A stretch of 64,000 nt of DNA from Aquiflexum balticum DSM 16537 (GCF_900176595.1 NZ_LT838813.1:5350001-5414000); one strand, 5' to 3'. Numbered from the stretch's first letter, positions 43,334 to 51,889 are shown. The notes: generated by a model from the sequence alone, not told the origin. Made by a program: numbers and translations.

Positions 43334-43996
43334 ATGTCAGTATTTATCATAGGAGATGTTCATGGTTGCCTCAATACCTACCTGTCACTTTTAGATCATT
43401 GGGATCCTAAAACTGAAACTCTTGTTCAGGTAGGCGATTTGGTGGACAGAGGAAATTTTTCCCCCTCGGTGTTACAACTTGCCGTCGAACTGAAAAAGAA
43501 CTTTAAAAAGGAAGTACATTATATCAAAGGCAATCATGAACAGATGATGATCAAATATCTTATCGGGAAGGACAAACAAAAAAATTGGCTGTTCAATGGG
43601 GGACAGCTGACCCTCCATCAGTTTGATATGCTGAATATTGATCCTGGCAATTATTTGAACTGGTTAATGGATTTACCGATGGTTTGGGAAAATGATGCCA
43701 TCAAAGTCTCTCATGCAGGCTTGAGTGGGATTGGAAATCCTGAAGACCCAAACAATCCTGACGGTTATCTTTGGAACAGAAAGCCACTGATAAAAATCAG
43801 TAAACTTCAGGTAATCGGACATACTCCAAGGTGGAATGGCAAACCTGAGTTTAATCCTGATTCAAATTCATGGAACATTGATACAGGAGCATATGGAGGG
43901 ATTTGTCTAACCGGGATAAAATTGAAAAATGACGGTACTTTTCTTGAAACCATTTCCGTACCTACTGATGAAAGGGATATTGGTAAAATAAAATAA
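43334..43996 (+). CDS. Calcineurin-like metallophosphoesterase (PrpE/ApaH type)
   Basis: 220 residues from the ATG at 43334. The metal-binding motifs are Gly-Asp-Val-His-Gly-Cys (about 7-12), Gly-Asp-Leu-Val-Asp-Arg-Gly (about 34-40), Gly-Asn-His-Glu (about 66-69) and a C-terminal Gly-His-Thr-Pro-Arg. This is the pattern of PPP-type serine/threonine phosphatases and symmetrical dinucleoside-tetraphosphatases. Substrate choice between phosphoprotein and Ap4A cannot be made from sequence. It is cytoplasmic and stands alone. Confidence 0.88.
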   Translation: MSVFIIGDVHGCLNTYLSLLDHWDPKTETLVQVGDLVDRGNFSPSVLQLAVELKKNFKKEVHYIKGNHEQMMIKYLIGKDKQKNWLFNGGQLTLHQFDMLNIDPGNYLNWLMDLPMVWENDAIKVSHAGLSGIGNPEDPNNPDGYLWNRKPLIKISKLQVIGHTPRWNGKPEFNPDSNSWNIDTGAYGGICLTGIKLKNDGTFLETISVPTDERDIGKIK

Positions 43997-44125
43997 AACA
44001 AGGTTTGAAGCCAAGGTATAGGTATTTTTCATCGTCTATCATCATCTCTAAAATGGCCAAGTGTCAAAGATTATCTGAATCGAAAACCATAAGTAATGCA
44101 AAACAGGAAATAGCGGATACTCTGA

Positions 44126-45625
44126 TCATTGTATATCCTTCACTTCACCTTGACTCAATTGAAGTACCTTGTCCACACATGCAGGTATATCTTCTTCATA
44201 ATGGCTGACATAGATAATTGAAATTGGCATGAGGTGGCAAACCTGATCAATTGTTTTTCGGAATAATTTTCTTTGCAATTCATCCATGCCTTGTGATGCC
44301 TCATCCAATACAAGTAGTGCCGGTTTTTTTATCAAAGCTCTAGCCAATAAAACAAAACGCTGATTTTCCAGTGAGACCTGTCTCAACAATAAGTTCGCAG
44401 TGCTTTCAAGTCTGAACAATTTCAACCAGGCCAATGCTGTTTTTTCCTGTTCCGGGCTGACTTTCTTAAACAATCCCATAGTATCAAATAAACCTGAAAG
44501 CACCACTTTCAGACAAGTTTGATTAGCCGGAAAAAACCTGCTTAACTCAGGAGCGACAAAACCAATGTTTTTTTTGATGTCCCAAATGCTTTCACCTGAG
44601 CCTCTTTTCCTGTCAAACAGCCAGAAATTATTGGAATAGGCCTGCGGATTTTCTCCCAAAATCAAACTCAATAGCGTAGACTTCCCTGCCCCATTCTCGC
44701 CTTTCAGCAACCACTTTGAATTTGGCAATACGGTCCAGTTGATATTATTCAATATCTTTTTATCTCCATAGCGGACACACACATTTTCCATTTCCAGGAT
44801 TTTTTTAAAATCCGTTTTTTTGGCATCTCTTAACAATTCCCCCATTAATAAATGGTCAAATCCATTGCCGGAATCAGTGTCCAACTCGAGACCATTCAAT
44901 TCTTCGACTTGGATAACTTTAGACACTTTTTGGTCGGCCAATACTGCAACATGTGTTATTGATTCTGGGATTTCATCACTGTGGGCCGTTAGCATCAAAT
45001 GGATCCCGCTGTAGGCAATTTCTTGTAAAACCCGCCCAAAATCCATTCTTGACTGAACATCCAAACCAGTCATCGGCTGATCCATCAATAACAGTTTGGG
45101 ATTTTTCATCAATGCAGCTGCGATTGCGAGTCTTCTTGTTTCTCCATTGGAAAGTTTGATCAGTGATTTTTCTTTGAGATCATTTAGGCGCATCAAATCC
45201 AAAACTTTTTTCAGATTCCAATAACCGGGAATTTTTACTTCAATTTCACTCAGGTAATTCCATACAGTAGCTGTATCCTCAGATTCCATGGAATTGAATC
45301 GCTGCTGATAATAAAAGTTCTGGAGATTGGATTTATTCCGAAAAGTATATTGCTGGGAAACGGTGGAAATCAAATCACGAAAGGAATTGATTTCGCCTGA
45401 TAAGGTCTTTGTTTTTTGATAATCTTCTGAAAAAGGCCGGATGACATTTCCAGATGTCACCATCGTCCGCCCCAACAAAGTATCCAAAAATGCAGTCATC
45501 ATTACCCCTGATTCACCTATTACCGCCCAATGCTGACCTTCCTTCCAGTCAAATTCCATTTGATCAAATACTGTTTTGCCTTTTTGTTTAATGGTGGCGT
45601 TTTGTATCTTTATTAAGCAGGGCAT
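44126..45625 (-). CDS. Tandem ABC ATPase, ModF-like, with one degenerate site
   Basis: 499 residues with two ABC domains (about 1-230 and 265-499) and no membrane segment. In domain 1 the Walker A is Gly-Glu-Ser-Gly-Val-Met-Met-Thr, with the Lys replaced by Met, and Walker B ends Met-Asp-Gln-Pro, Gln for the catalytic Glu. Its signature Leu-Ser-Asn-Gly-Glu-Thr is good. Domain 2 has a perfect Walker A (Gly-Glu-Asn-Gly-Ala-Gly-Lys-Ser-Thr) and Leu-Asp-Glu-Ala, but a poor signature (Val-Ser-Leu-Glu-Asn-Gln). So one composite site should be active and the other dead. ModF-type proteins lack a permease partner here; the role is unknown. Confidence 0.88.
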   Translation of the reverse strand: MPCLIKIQNATIKQKGKTVFDQMEFDWKEGQHWAVIGESGVMMTAFLDTLLGRTMVTSGNVIRPFSEDYQKTKTLSGEINSFRDLISTVSQQYTFRNKSNLQNFYYQQRFNSMESEDTATVWNYLSEIEVKIPGYWNLKKVLDLMRLNDLKEKSLIKLSNGETRRLAIAAALMKNPKLLLMDQPMTGLDVQSRMDFGRVLQEIAYSGIHLMLTAHSDEIPESITHVAVLADQKVSKVIQVEELNGLELDTDSGNGFDHLLMGELLRDAKKTDFKKILEMENVCVRYGDKKILNNINWTVLPNSKWLLKGENGAGKSTLLSLILGENPQAYSNNFWLFDRKRGSGESIWDIKKNIGFVAPELSRFFPANQTCLKVVLSGLFDTMGLFKKVSPEQEKTALAWLKLFRLESTANLLLRQVSLENQRFVLLARALIKKPALLVLDEASQGMDELQRKLFRKTIDQVCHLMPISIIYVSHYEEDIPACVDKVLQLSQGEVKDIQ

Positions 45626-45629
45626 GAAA

Positions 45630-45685
45630 GGTATGAGACTGGAGATATTTGATTTTAGAATTTAGATTTTAGATTTATGATTGCT
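45630..45685 (+). repeat. Degenerate 7-bp tandem array (GATTTTA type) between dtd and the ABC gene
   Basis: Heptamers in phase: GGTATGA, GACTGGA, GATATTT, GATTTTA, GAATTTA, GATTTTA, GATTTAT, GATTGCT. The array starts 4 bp upstream of the ABC start codon (45623-45625, minus strand), and the GA strand points away from that gene. Confidence 0.75.
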
Positions 45686-45720
45686 CGGGAAACGGAGGCT
45701 TTTACCTACTGAGCAAAATC

Positions 45721-46173
45721 CTATATCTTGTTTTTGCTATCAATGATGATCGTAACGGGGCCGTCGTTGATGAGGGAGACCTTCATGTCTGCCCCGAATT
45801 CACCTGTTTGTATGGATTTTCCCAGATCTGATTCAAGGGTTATAATAAAATCCTCATAAAGAGGTATGGCAATTTCTGGTTTTGCGGCTTTAATGTAAGA
45901 TGGTCGGTTCCCTTTTTTGGTACTTGCATGCAGGGTAAACTGAGAAATGAGCAAGACATCTCCACCGGAATCCAGAATACTTTTATTCATGACCCCTTTA
46001 TCATCGGGAAAAATTCTCAGGTTGGCAATTTTCTTGCTTAGCCAATCAATATCCTCTTTTGAATCAGTTTCTTCAATTCCCAAAAGGACCATCAAACCAT
46101 TTCCTATCTGCCCTTTGGATTCTCCTCCTATCTTTACGGAAGATTCTGAAACTCTTTGGATGACTGCTATCAT
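45721..46173 (-). CDS. dtd: D-aminoacyl-tRNA deacylase
   Basis: A 150-residue DTD. It starts Met-Ile-Ala-Val-Ile-Gln-Arg-Val and has the catalytic Ser-Gln-Phe-Thr-Leu (about 78-82) and the cross-subunit motif Asn-Asp-Gly-Pro-Val-Thr (about 137-142, a variant of the Gly-cisPro motif). It clears D-amino acids from mischarged tRNA. Its start overlaps the stop of the upstream oxidoreductase gene by 4 bp, so the two are coupled. Confidence 0.95.
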   Translation of the reverse strand: MIAVIQRVSESSVKIGGESKGQIGNGLMVLLGIEETDSKEDIDWLSKKIANLRIFPDDKGVMNKSILDSGGDVLLISQFTLHASTKKGNRPSYIKAAKPEIAIPLYEDFIITLESDLGKSIQTGEFGADMKVSLINDGPVTIIIDSKNKI

Positions 46174-46892
46174 GCTTCAAAATTCTGCATTTGTTTGGAA
46201 GAAATCACTTCAACTTTAATTGATTTGACCTGATTGGCATGATAAATCATTGCTTTGGCTACCTGACGGTCAAATATGGGACGGTACTTCTTGGCAATTT
46301 TCAACCAGACCAAAGGCTTGGTTATTATTTTCGCAACCTCTTCCCCAAACCTGAAATCCTTTCTGTTTCCCAACAAGAGTGATGGTTCAAACAATCCAAG
46401 ATATTCGAAAGGGATAACTTTCAGGTCTTCTTCAACTTCTCCTTTCACCTTATTGTAAAAAACAGATGATTGCGGATCAGCACCCATAGCACTGACATAC
46501 AAAAACCTGCTTACTCCCATTTCTTTTGTCCACCAGGCAAAATTGAGTACATAATCGTGATCGATCTCATAAAATTTATCTTTGGATCCTGCTTGACCTA
46601 TGGTAGTACCGAGCGAACAAAAAGCATGCATTTCCACAGATTTGGATTTGATGGCCTCTATCAGGGGAAAGAAAATCCCTCCTAAATCATCCTCTCTGAG
46701 TTTGGATTCTATATCCCAATTTTTGATTTCTTTGAAATTACCTTCCAACTGAACAAGTTTGTTATGTTTCAAAGCCAATTTTCTCCGACCTACTGAAATA
46801 ACAGTATCGTATGAAGGATCTTGAATCAACTGATGCAACAATTGCATTCCGATCAATCCGGAAGTGCCTGCAAGAAATGCTATTTTTTTCAT
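46170..46892 (-). CDS. Atypical SDR NAD(P)-binding oxidoreductase (TIP30-like)
   Basis: 240 residues. The Rossmann motif at the N terminus is Leu-Ala-Gly-Thr-Ser-Gly-Leu-Ile-Gly (about 7-15), the TGATGxxG variant of atypical short-chain dehydrogenases. Further conserved pieces are Cys-Ser-Leu-Gly-Thr-Thr and Tyr-Val-Ser-Ala-Met-Gly-Ala-Asp. These proteins bind NADP and may be reductases or regulators; the substrate is unknown. dtd overlaps its 3' end, and the gene is about 40 bp downstream of the DUF1232 gene on the same strand. Confidence 0.82.
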   Translation of the reverse strand: MKKIAFLAGTSGLIGMQLLHQLIQDPSYDTVISVGRRKLALKHNKLVQLEGNFKEIKNWDIESKLREDDLGGIFFPLIEAIKSKSVEMHAFCSLGTTIGQAGSKDKFYEIDHDYVLNFAWWTKEMGVSRFLYVSAMGADPQSSVFYNKVKGEVEEDLKVIPFEYLGLFEPSLLLGNRKDFRFGEEVAKIITKPLVWLKIAKKYRPIFDRQVAKAMIYHANQVKSIKVEVISSKQMQNFEA

Positions 46893-46930
46893 AAAAGTTA
46901 AGTTAAGCCAAATTACTCAATTCCAAAAAT

Positions 46931-47353
46931 TTAAATCTTGTCCTGATGGATTTTTTCCCAATCCAAAAAAGCTTCAACCTCGTGTTTGACTGAATTAAAA
47001 ATAGCTATGAGAACTGATAAGTCATCCGCAAAACCCAAAACAGGAAGGAAATCAGGAATGATATCCAGGGGTGCCACGAAATAAACCAAACCCAGGACAA
47101 TCAGTCCCAGGGTTTTGGTAGAAACTTTAAACAGACCGCTCCGGTGTGCTTGAATCATTCTTTTGAAAACTAAAATAGGCTCTAAAGCAGCCTGTACCTT
47201 AGGATTGTGTGAAACTGCATTTAAACGCTCTCCTACATTCTTTAAAAGCTTTTTGAGTTTCCCGTCCTCTCCTGCTATCTGTTCCGCTTTGGACAGGTAC
47301 AGGATTTTTGCTTTTTCAAAGAAATCAACCGTTTTCTCTCGTAATGTGGCCAT
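46931..47353 (-). CDS. YkvA/DUF1232 family protein
   Basis: 140 residues. The DUF1232 core (about 80-120) reads Leu-Val-Tyr-Phe-Val-Ala-Pro-Leu-Asp-Ile-Ile-Pro-Asp-Phe-Leu-Pro and Gly-Phe-Ala-Asp-Asp-Leu, with a hydrophobic segment before it. The N-terminal 60 residues are helical and Lys-rich. It is a small membrane-associated protein of unknown function. It starts 6 bp downstream of the next minus-strand gene, so these genes may form a transcript down to dtd. Confidence 0.88.
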   Translation of the reverse strand: MATLREKTVDFFEKAKILYLSKAEQIAGEDGKLKKLLKNVGERLNAVSHNPKVQAALEPILVFKRMIQAHRSGLFKVSTKTLGLIVLGLVYFVAPLDIIPDFLPVLGFADDLSVLIAIFNSVKHEVEAFLDWEKIHQDKI

Positions 47354-47359
47354 ATTTGA

Positions 47360-47881
47360 TCAGAAATAAATTCGGATTTCAGATTTTACTTCCTTCAATG
47401 CCAATTGAATGGCGTCATTTTTTTGTTCCAAAGTTATTTGAAAAATTCTTTTGGCGAGGTCCAATCCCCTGGCATTTTCGTTCATGTCCTGCATGGCAGT
47501 ATTCACAATAGTGACCACACTTTCCATTGCCCTTCTGACACCTTCCCAGGTTTCATCAGAAAAATAGACCTGCTGTGAAAGATTATGATTAAACTCTTCT
47601 CTTACTTCGGATAGCAGTAGACTATACAATTCCCTCGCAGAATATTCAGGATTGTTGACTCTTCTGATGAGGTTGTTTGGTGTAATTCTTTCCAAAAGCA
47701 GACAAAGCCTTTCACCTGCCTGAAGTCTTATCGGCAGGACAGTCTGTGTGTTTTGGGTCTTGAGGTCGATGAGCATTTTTTCCCTTTCTTTTTTAAGAAA
47801 TGACATGATAGTCAGATACATCCCGTAGATGACCAATCCCGCAGGTAAAACAATCTTTAATAAATCGGCTATATACTCCAT
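47360..47881 (-). CDS. Hypothetical membrane-anchored protein
   Basis: 173 residues with one N-terminal membrane helix (about 5-28), then a helical, charged cytoplasmic domain containing Arg-Leu-Gln-Ala-Gly-Glu-Arg-Leu, Glu-Glu-Phe-Asn-His-Asn-Leu-Ser-Gln-Gln-Val-Tyr-Phe-Ser and Trp-Glu-Gly-Val. I recognise it only as a conserved Bacteroidota protein (DUF7935-like, from memory). It sits divergent from the IscA-like gene across 118 bp and upstream of DUF1232. Function unknown. Confidence 0.7.
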   Translation of the reverse strand: MEYIADLLKIVLPAGLVIYGMYLTIMSFLKKEREKMLIDLKTQNTQTVLPIRLQAGERLCLLLERITPNNLIRRVNNPEYSARELYSLLLSEVREEFNHNLSQQVYFSDETWEGVRRAMESVVTIVNTAMQDMNENARGLDLAKRIFQITLEQKNDAIQLALKEVKSEIRIYF

Positions 47882-47999
47882 GTTCAGTGATTAATTTGTT
47901 CCGAATATCCGAAATTAATAAATGCTATAAAACTTTTGCCATTTGATATTTATTCAGGCTAAATTTGAACTTCATAACGAAGAATTGCATTAGAATGGC

Positions 48000-48329
48000 A
48001 TGCTGACACCGATTAAAATTACCCATAAGGCCCAAGAAGAAATCAAAAATATCATTGCCCACAAAAACATTCCCAAAGAATATTCTTTGAGGGTCGGAGT
48101 AAAAGGCGGTGGCTGTGGCGGTATGTCCTACCTTTTAGGGTTTGATAAGCCCAAAGAAGGGGATCAGCAGTTTGTCATTGATAACATTCCTGTTTTGATT
48201 GAAAAAAAACATTATATGTTTCTTATGGGAATGATGGTGGATTTCTACGACGGAGCAGATACAAGAGGATTTACTTTTATCAACTCTGATTTACCCAAGA
48301 GGCATGATGTGCAGGATGAGGATAGATAA
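48000..48329 (+). CDS. HesB/IscA-family protein lacking the C-terminal CxC motif
   Basis: A 109-residue A-type Fe-S carrier fold. The first cluster cysteine is in Lys-Gly-Gly-Gly-Cys-Gly-Gly-Met-Ser-Tyr (about C39). The C-terminal region, where IscA/SufA have Cys-Gly-Cys, reads Gly-Phe-Thr-Phe-Ile-Asn-Ser-Asp-Leu-Pro-Lys-Arg-His-Asp, so two of three ligands are missing. It may bind iron or a cluster at a dimer interface, or have another role. The last codons (Asp-Glu-Asp-Arg-stop) already fall in phase with a GAT-type heptamer array that follows. Confidence 0.88.
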   Translation: MLTPIKITHKAQEEIKNIIAHKNIPKEYSLRVGVKGGGCGGMSYLLGFDKPKEGDQQFVIDNIPVLIEKKHYMFLMGMMVDFYDGADTRGFTFINSDLPKRHDVQDEDR

Positions 48330-48366
48330 TTGATTTTTGATTGTAGATTTTAGATTGTAGATTTTT
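48318..48366 (+). repeat. Degenerate 7-bp tandem array (GATTGTA type) at the IscA-like stop codon
   Basis: Units GAGGATA, GATAATT, GATTTTT, GATTGTA, GATTTTA, GATTGTA, GATTTTT in one phase; the stop codon TAA (48327-48329) lies inside the second unit. The GA strand is the mRNA-sense strand. Confidence 0.8.
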
Positions 48367-48479
48367 GTAGCGATGGGAAATAATAATTTATTTCGATTCC
48401 TTCAACCGTTCTTGACTCCCCGAGCTTACCGAGAGGGCATTTTAAAATTACATCATTGGTATACTCCTGGCAGGCTCTG

Positions 48480-48604
48480 ATTCTCGTCTCTTGGCTCCCC
48501 GAAATTCTTCGGGACAAGCTTTGTCTCTTGGCACTTGGCTCTTGGCTCTTTTCTCTCGCTTCTCGCTTCTCGCTTCTTCTACCTCAAATCTCAATTCATC
48601 CTCT
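48480..48604 (-). repeat. Degenerate 7-bp tandem array (CCAAGAG/GCGAGAA type)
   Basis: On the plus strand TTCTCGT, CTCTTGG, then after an interruption (CCCGAAATTCTTCGGG hairpin) CTCTTGG, CACTTGG, CTCTTGG, CTCTTTT, CTCTCGC, TTCTCGC, TTCTCGC, TTCTTCT, ACCTCAA, ATCTCAA. On the minus strand the phase runs through the stop codon of the membrane-protein gene (stop at 48596). It faces the GAT-type array at 48318-48366. Confidence 0.8.
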
Positions 48605-49102
48605 TCTCTTCATTCCAAGCACTTTATCCTTTTCTTCGCCTTTCAATTTCAATGATTTCACAATCCTATCCGGGCTGGGTTTTCCAAGTGAAAAAAATAA
48701 GAGCGTTACAGCAAAAGCCATGGTGAAACCTGGATTATCAAAAAACAACAATCCCAATGCAGAAATAAACGTGGAAACAAAAAGTATCCAGAATCTTTGC
48801 ATAGTCGCCTGAGAGTACAGCGCCAACTTGGTTTCCAAATCCAAATTACCCCTCAGTATTCTTTTTATCGAAGTCTGAAAATTAAAATACTGTAAAAACA
48901 AAATTGAAACTACCAATCCCAAGCCAAAGGAATCCCAAAAAGTGGAAAGCTCGGGTAGGTCAAAGGAAAAGGTACTGTTCTGCGAATTCAGATAGACTAC
49001 CGCAAAAAAAGGAATCGGAATGGCAATCAAAATCAGCACATTCCGCTCCAGTGTTTCAAATCTTTTTTTAATCCTTTTTTCTTCCAAAATACTGTTATTC
49101 AA
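48596..49102 (-). CDS. Hypothetical membrane protein
   Basis: 168 residues with about four hydrophobic segments (about 23-40, 57-76, 103-120, 124-140), a basic helical N terminus and a Lys/Glu-rich C-terminal tail. I do not recognise a family. The last few codons (Met-Lys-Arg-Arg-Gly-stop) fall in phase with the flanking heptamer array, so the tail may have been altered by array growth. Its start overlaps the end of the reductase gene by 8 bp, so the two are probably one transcript. Confidence 0.65.
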   Translation of the reverse strand: MNNSILEEKRIKKRFETLERNVLILIAIPIPFFAVVYLNSQNSTFSFDLPELSTFWDSFGLGLVVSILFLQYFNFQTSIKRILRGNLDLETKLALYSQATMQRFWILFVSTFISALGLLFFDNPGFTMAFAVTLLFFSLGKPSPDRIVKSLKLKGEEKDKVLGMKRRG

Positions 49103-50201
49103 TAATTATTTTTATGTCAGAACTTGCAGGCTTGGAGGAACAGCACAAGATATAACCTTCTGCTATCTCACTTTGACTCAATCCTGCATCCTCTATCATA
49201 TCCACTTTGCCTGAAACAAGCTTACCTCTACAGGCAGTACACAAACCACTTTGACAGCTGTAAGGCATATCAATATCTCTATCCAGGCCTGCTTCTAAAA
49301 TGGTCATCCCCGCAGGCACTTCAAAATGAAACGATTCTCCGTTGACATTCACTTCTATTTCCCGAGTCAGTTCGGGAGACAATTTCCCCTCAGCTTTCAG
49401 GGTTTCTTCCTTGGCTTCAATATCTGTATAGAAACTTTCCTTGAAAATATCTTCATCCGAAATTCCTTTAGCCTTCAAAGCTTCCAAAGCAATATCCATT
49501 AAACCATTAGGACCACAGACAAAATATTTAGTCTTGGCAGTTCCGGGATAAAGGTTGTTCTGAAGTATTTCGTCGATTTTTACCTGATCCAAGCGTCCCT
49601 TCATCCCTTCCCAATTTAGTGAAGGCTTACTCAGATTGTGGAAGACTTTGAATCTTTCTTTGTATTCATCCTGCAGCTTTTCCAACTGATTTCTAAAAAT
49701 AATCTGGTCCTCAGAGCGACTGCAGTAAATAAGAGTCACTTTAGAATCCGGCTCATTGATCAGGATAGATTTGGAAATCCCCATGATGGGTGTAATACCA
49801 CTACCCCCTGCAATCATCACAAAATGATTTTTGTTTTTAGAGTGAAAATCAGTTGTAAAATGACCCAATGGTTTCATTATTTCAATGGTCTTTCCGGGTC
49901 TGATCTGATCATTCAAATAATTGGATACCAATCCTCCCTCCACTCTTTTTATGGTGATTCCGGGATGGGGGTCCACATATGGCGAAGTGCAAAGACTATA
50001 TGACCGTCTTACTTCTTTTCCACCCAATTCCAAAATTACAGTAAGGTATTGACCTGGTCGGTATTCCAAAAATGGTTCAGGCTGCTCAAAATATATGGTG
50101 ACTGTGTCAGGAGTTTCTTTGACGACTTCTCTTACTTTCAAAGACAAGTATTGGTCCCCCCTCTTATTTTCCTCTTTTTTCTTCTTAAATAAATTAAACA
50201 T
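49095..50201 (-). CDS. PaaE-like ferredoxin-NAD(P)H reductase
   Basis: 368 residues in three modules: FAD-binding FNR barrel (about 18-115; Arg-Pro-Gly-Gln-Tyr-Leu and Arg-Arg-Ser-Tyr-Ser-Leu-Cys), NAD-binding domain (about 120-250; Ala-Gly-Gly-Ser-Gly-Ile-Thr-Pro) and a C-terminal plant-type [2Fe-2S] domain. The ligands there are in Cys-Gln-Ser-Gly-Leu-Cys-Thr-Ala-Cys (about 316-324) and a later Cys-Cys pair. This layout matches PaaE, the reductase of phenylacetyl-CoA epoxidase, but no paaABCD lies near. It may serve another oxygenase or a general electron route. Confidence 0.88.
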   Translation of the reverse strand: MFNLFKKKKEENKRGDQYLSLKVREVVKETPDTVTIYFEQPEPFLEYRPGQYLTVILELGGKEVRRSYSLCTSPYVDPHPGITIKRVEGGLVSNYLNDQIRPGKTIEIMKPLGHFTTDFHSKNKNHFVMIAGGSGITPIMGISKSILINEPDSKVTLIYCSRSEDQIIFRNQLEKLQDEYKERFKVFHNLSKPSLNWEGMKGRLDQVKIDEILQNNLYPGTAKTKYFVCGPNGLMDIALEALKAKGISDEDIFKESFYTDIEAKEETLKAEGKLSPELTREIEVNVNGESFHFEVPAGMTILEAGLDRDIDMPYSCQSGLCTACRGKLVSGKVDMIEDAGLSQSEIAEGYILCCSSKPASSDIKIIIE

Positions 50202-50542
50202 TTCTATTGCTCTTTATTACATTGATCCCATATGGAAGCCCCAAAATTAATGTACGGTTTTTAATTTATAAGACTCTGGAATATTATTATCTCTGTTAAC
50301 AACAAATAAATCAGAAACTGGTTTGATTCTGAGCAGAAATCTTAAGGTGAAATTGAAATTATTTATTTGAGTTGAATATCATTTCCAAAAAGACCTTGTT
50401 TTTAATTTCATTTTTTGCCTTTTGCTACCGGAATTTCTGAAATTGTGTATTGGCCTCCAAAAAACTCAGATTAAATACAACAGGAGGACAGTATTTTCAG
50501 GTTGAAGACCTAAATTGCGCCTTCAAATCAAAAACCTAGATC
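50202..50542. other. 340-bp divergent intergenic region
   Basis: Between the reductase (minus) and purB (plus). It is AT-rich, with no ORF and no stable hairpin. A weak TAAATTGC at 50511-50518 resembles a -7 box for purB but lacks the full TAnnTTTG. Nothing more was recognised. Confidence 0.35.
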
Positions 50543-51889
50543 ATGAATCTCAATAACCTCACCGCCGTAAGTTCTGTAGATGGTAGATATGGCAATAAAA
50601 CCGAGCCATTAAGAGCATATTTTTCTGAATTCGCTCTAATCAAATACAGAGTCTTTGTCGAAGTGGAATACTTTATTGCGCTTTGTGAACTTCCTGTTCC
50701 TCAACTGACAGGTTTTGACCATGATCTCTTCCCCACGCTACGGAATTTGGTGAGTGATTTCAGTTTAGCTGACGCTACAAAAATCAAGGATACTGAGAAA
50801 ATCACCAACCATGATGTGAAGGCCGTCGAATACTTCCTGAAAGAAAAGTTTGATGATTTGGGACTTCAGGAATTTAAGGAATTCATTCATTTTGGTTTGA
50901 CTTCTCAGGACATCAACAATACCGCCACTCCTCTGATGCTGAAAATGGGTCTTGAAAAATGTATCCTTCCCAGTCTAAATGCTATAGTTGATAAGTTAAA
51001 GGAAAAAGCGCAAACATGGAAAGACATCCCCATGCTAGCAAAGACCCATGGACAACCCGCCTCCCCTACCCGTTTGGGGAAAGAGCTGCGCGTTTTTGTC
51101 ATCCGATTGGAAAAACAATTGGAATTGCTTTCTCAGGTTCCTTACTCAGCTAAATTTGGGGGCGCTACAGGGAATATGAATGCCCATCATGTGGCTTATC
51201 CTGAAATTGATTGGAACAGTTTTGCAGAAAAGTTTGTGTCAGCATATCTGGGTTTGGAAAGAAGCTATCCCACTACCCAAATAGAACATTACGATAATCT
51301 TGCGGCCTGTTTTGATGGATTGAAAAGAATAAACACCATCCTTTTGGATTTGTCAAAAGATATCTGGCAGTATGTGGCCATGAATTATTTCAAACAGAAA
51401 ATACAAGCCGGGGAGATTGGTTCCTCAGCCATGCCTCACAAAGTAAATCCTATAGATTTTGAGAATGCCGAAGGAAATCTTGGAATAGCCAATGCCTTAT
51501 TGGAACACTTGGCAGCAAAACTACCCATCAGCCGACTGCAAAGGGATTTGACAGACTCCACTGTTTTGAGAATTATTGGAGTTCCACTTGCGCATATGCT
51601 GATTTCTTTTGAATCCTTGTTGAAAGGACTCGGTAAATTGGAGTTGAATAAAGATGCGATTGATGCTGATTTGGATGAGAATTGGGCTGTTGTGGCGGAA
51701 GCAATCCAAACGGTATTGAGAAGAGAGGGATATCCAAAACCTTATGAGGCGCTTAAAGAACTGACCCGAACCAATGAAAAGATCACCCAAAAAACAATTT
51801 CTGCTTTTATCAATGGGTTGCAGGTTTCTGATCAATTGAAAAATGAATTGGGCAACATCAGTCCTTTTAATTATACAGGATTAAATTAA
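50543..51889 (+). CDS. purB: Adenylosuccinate lyase
   Basis: 448 residues of the fumarase/aspartase superfamily. The signature loop is Gly-Ser-Ser-Ala-Met-Pro-His-Lys-Val-Asn-Pro (about 292-302). The catalytic His region is Lys-Thr-His-Gly-Gln-Pro-Ala-Ser (about 167-174), and the N terminus Ala-Val-Ser-Ser-Val-Asp-Gly-Arg-Tyr is typical of PurB. It acts twice in purine synthesis, releasing fumarate from SAICAR and from adenylosuccinate. It is monocistronic, and the likely terminator is about 190 bp downstream. Confidence 0.96.
   Translation: MNLNNLTAVSSVDGRYGNKTEPLRAYFSEFALIKYRVFVEVEYFIALCELPVPQLTGFDHDLFPTLRNLVSDFSLADATKIKDTEKITNHDVKAVEYFLKEKFDDLGLQEFKEFIHFGLTSQDINNTATPLMLKMGLEKCILPSLNAIVDKLKEKAQTWKDIPMLAKTHGQPASPTRLGKELRVFVIRLEKQLELLSQVPYSAKFGGATGNMNAHHVAYPEIDWNSFAEKFVSAYLGLERSYPTTQIEHYDNLAACFDGLKRINTILLDLSKDIWQYVAMNYFKQKIQAGEIGSSAMPHKVNPIDFENAEGNLGIANALLEHLAAKLPISRLQRDLTDSTVLRIIGVPLAHMLISFESLLKGLGKLELNKDAIDADLDENWAVVAEAIQTVLRREGYPKPYEALKELTRTNEKITQKTISAFINGLQVSDQLKNELGNISPFNYTGLN

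Noticed and set aside
44005-44208. 67-codon plus-strand ORF between the phosphatase and ABC genes
   Set aside because: It starts 8 bp after the phosphatase stop but overlaps the 3' end of the ABC gene, has no recognisable motif, and its codon use looks random.
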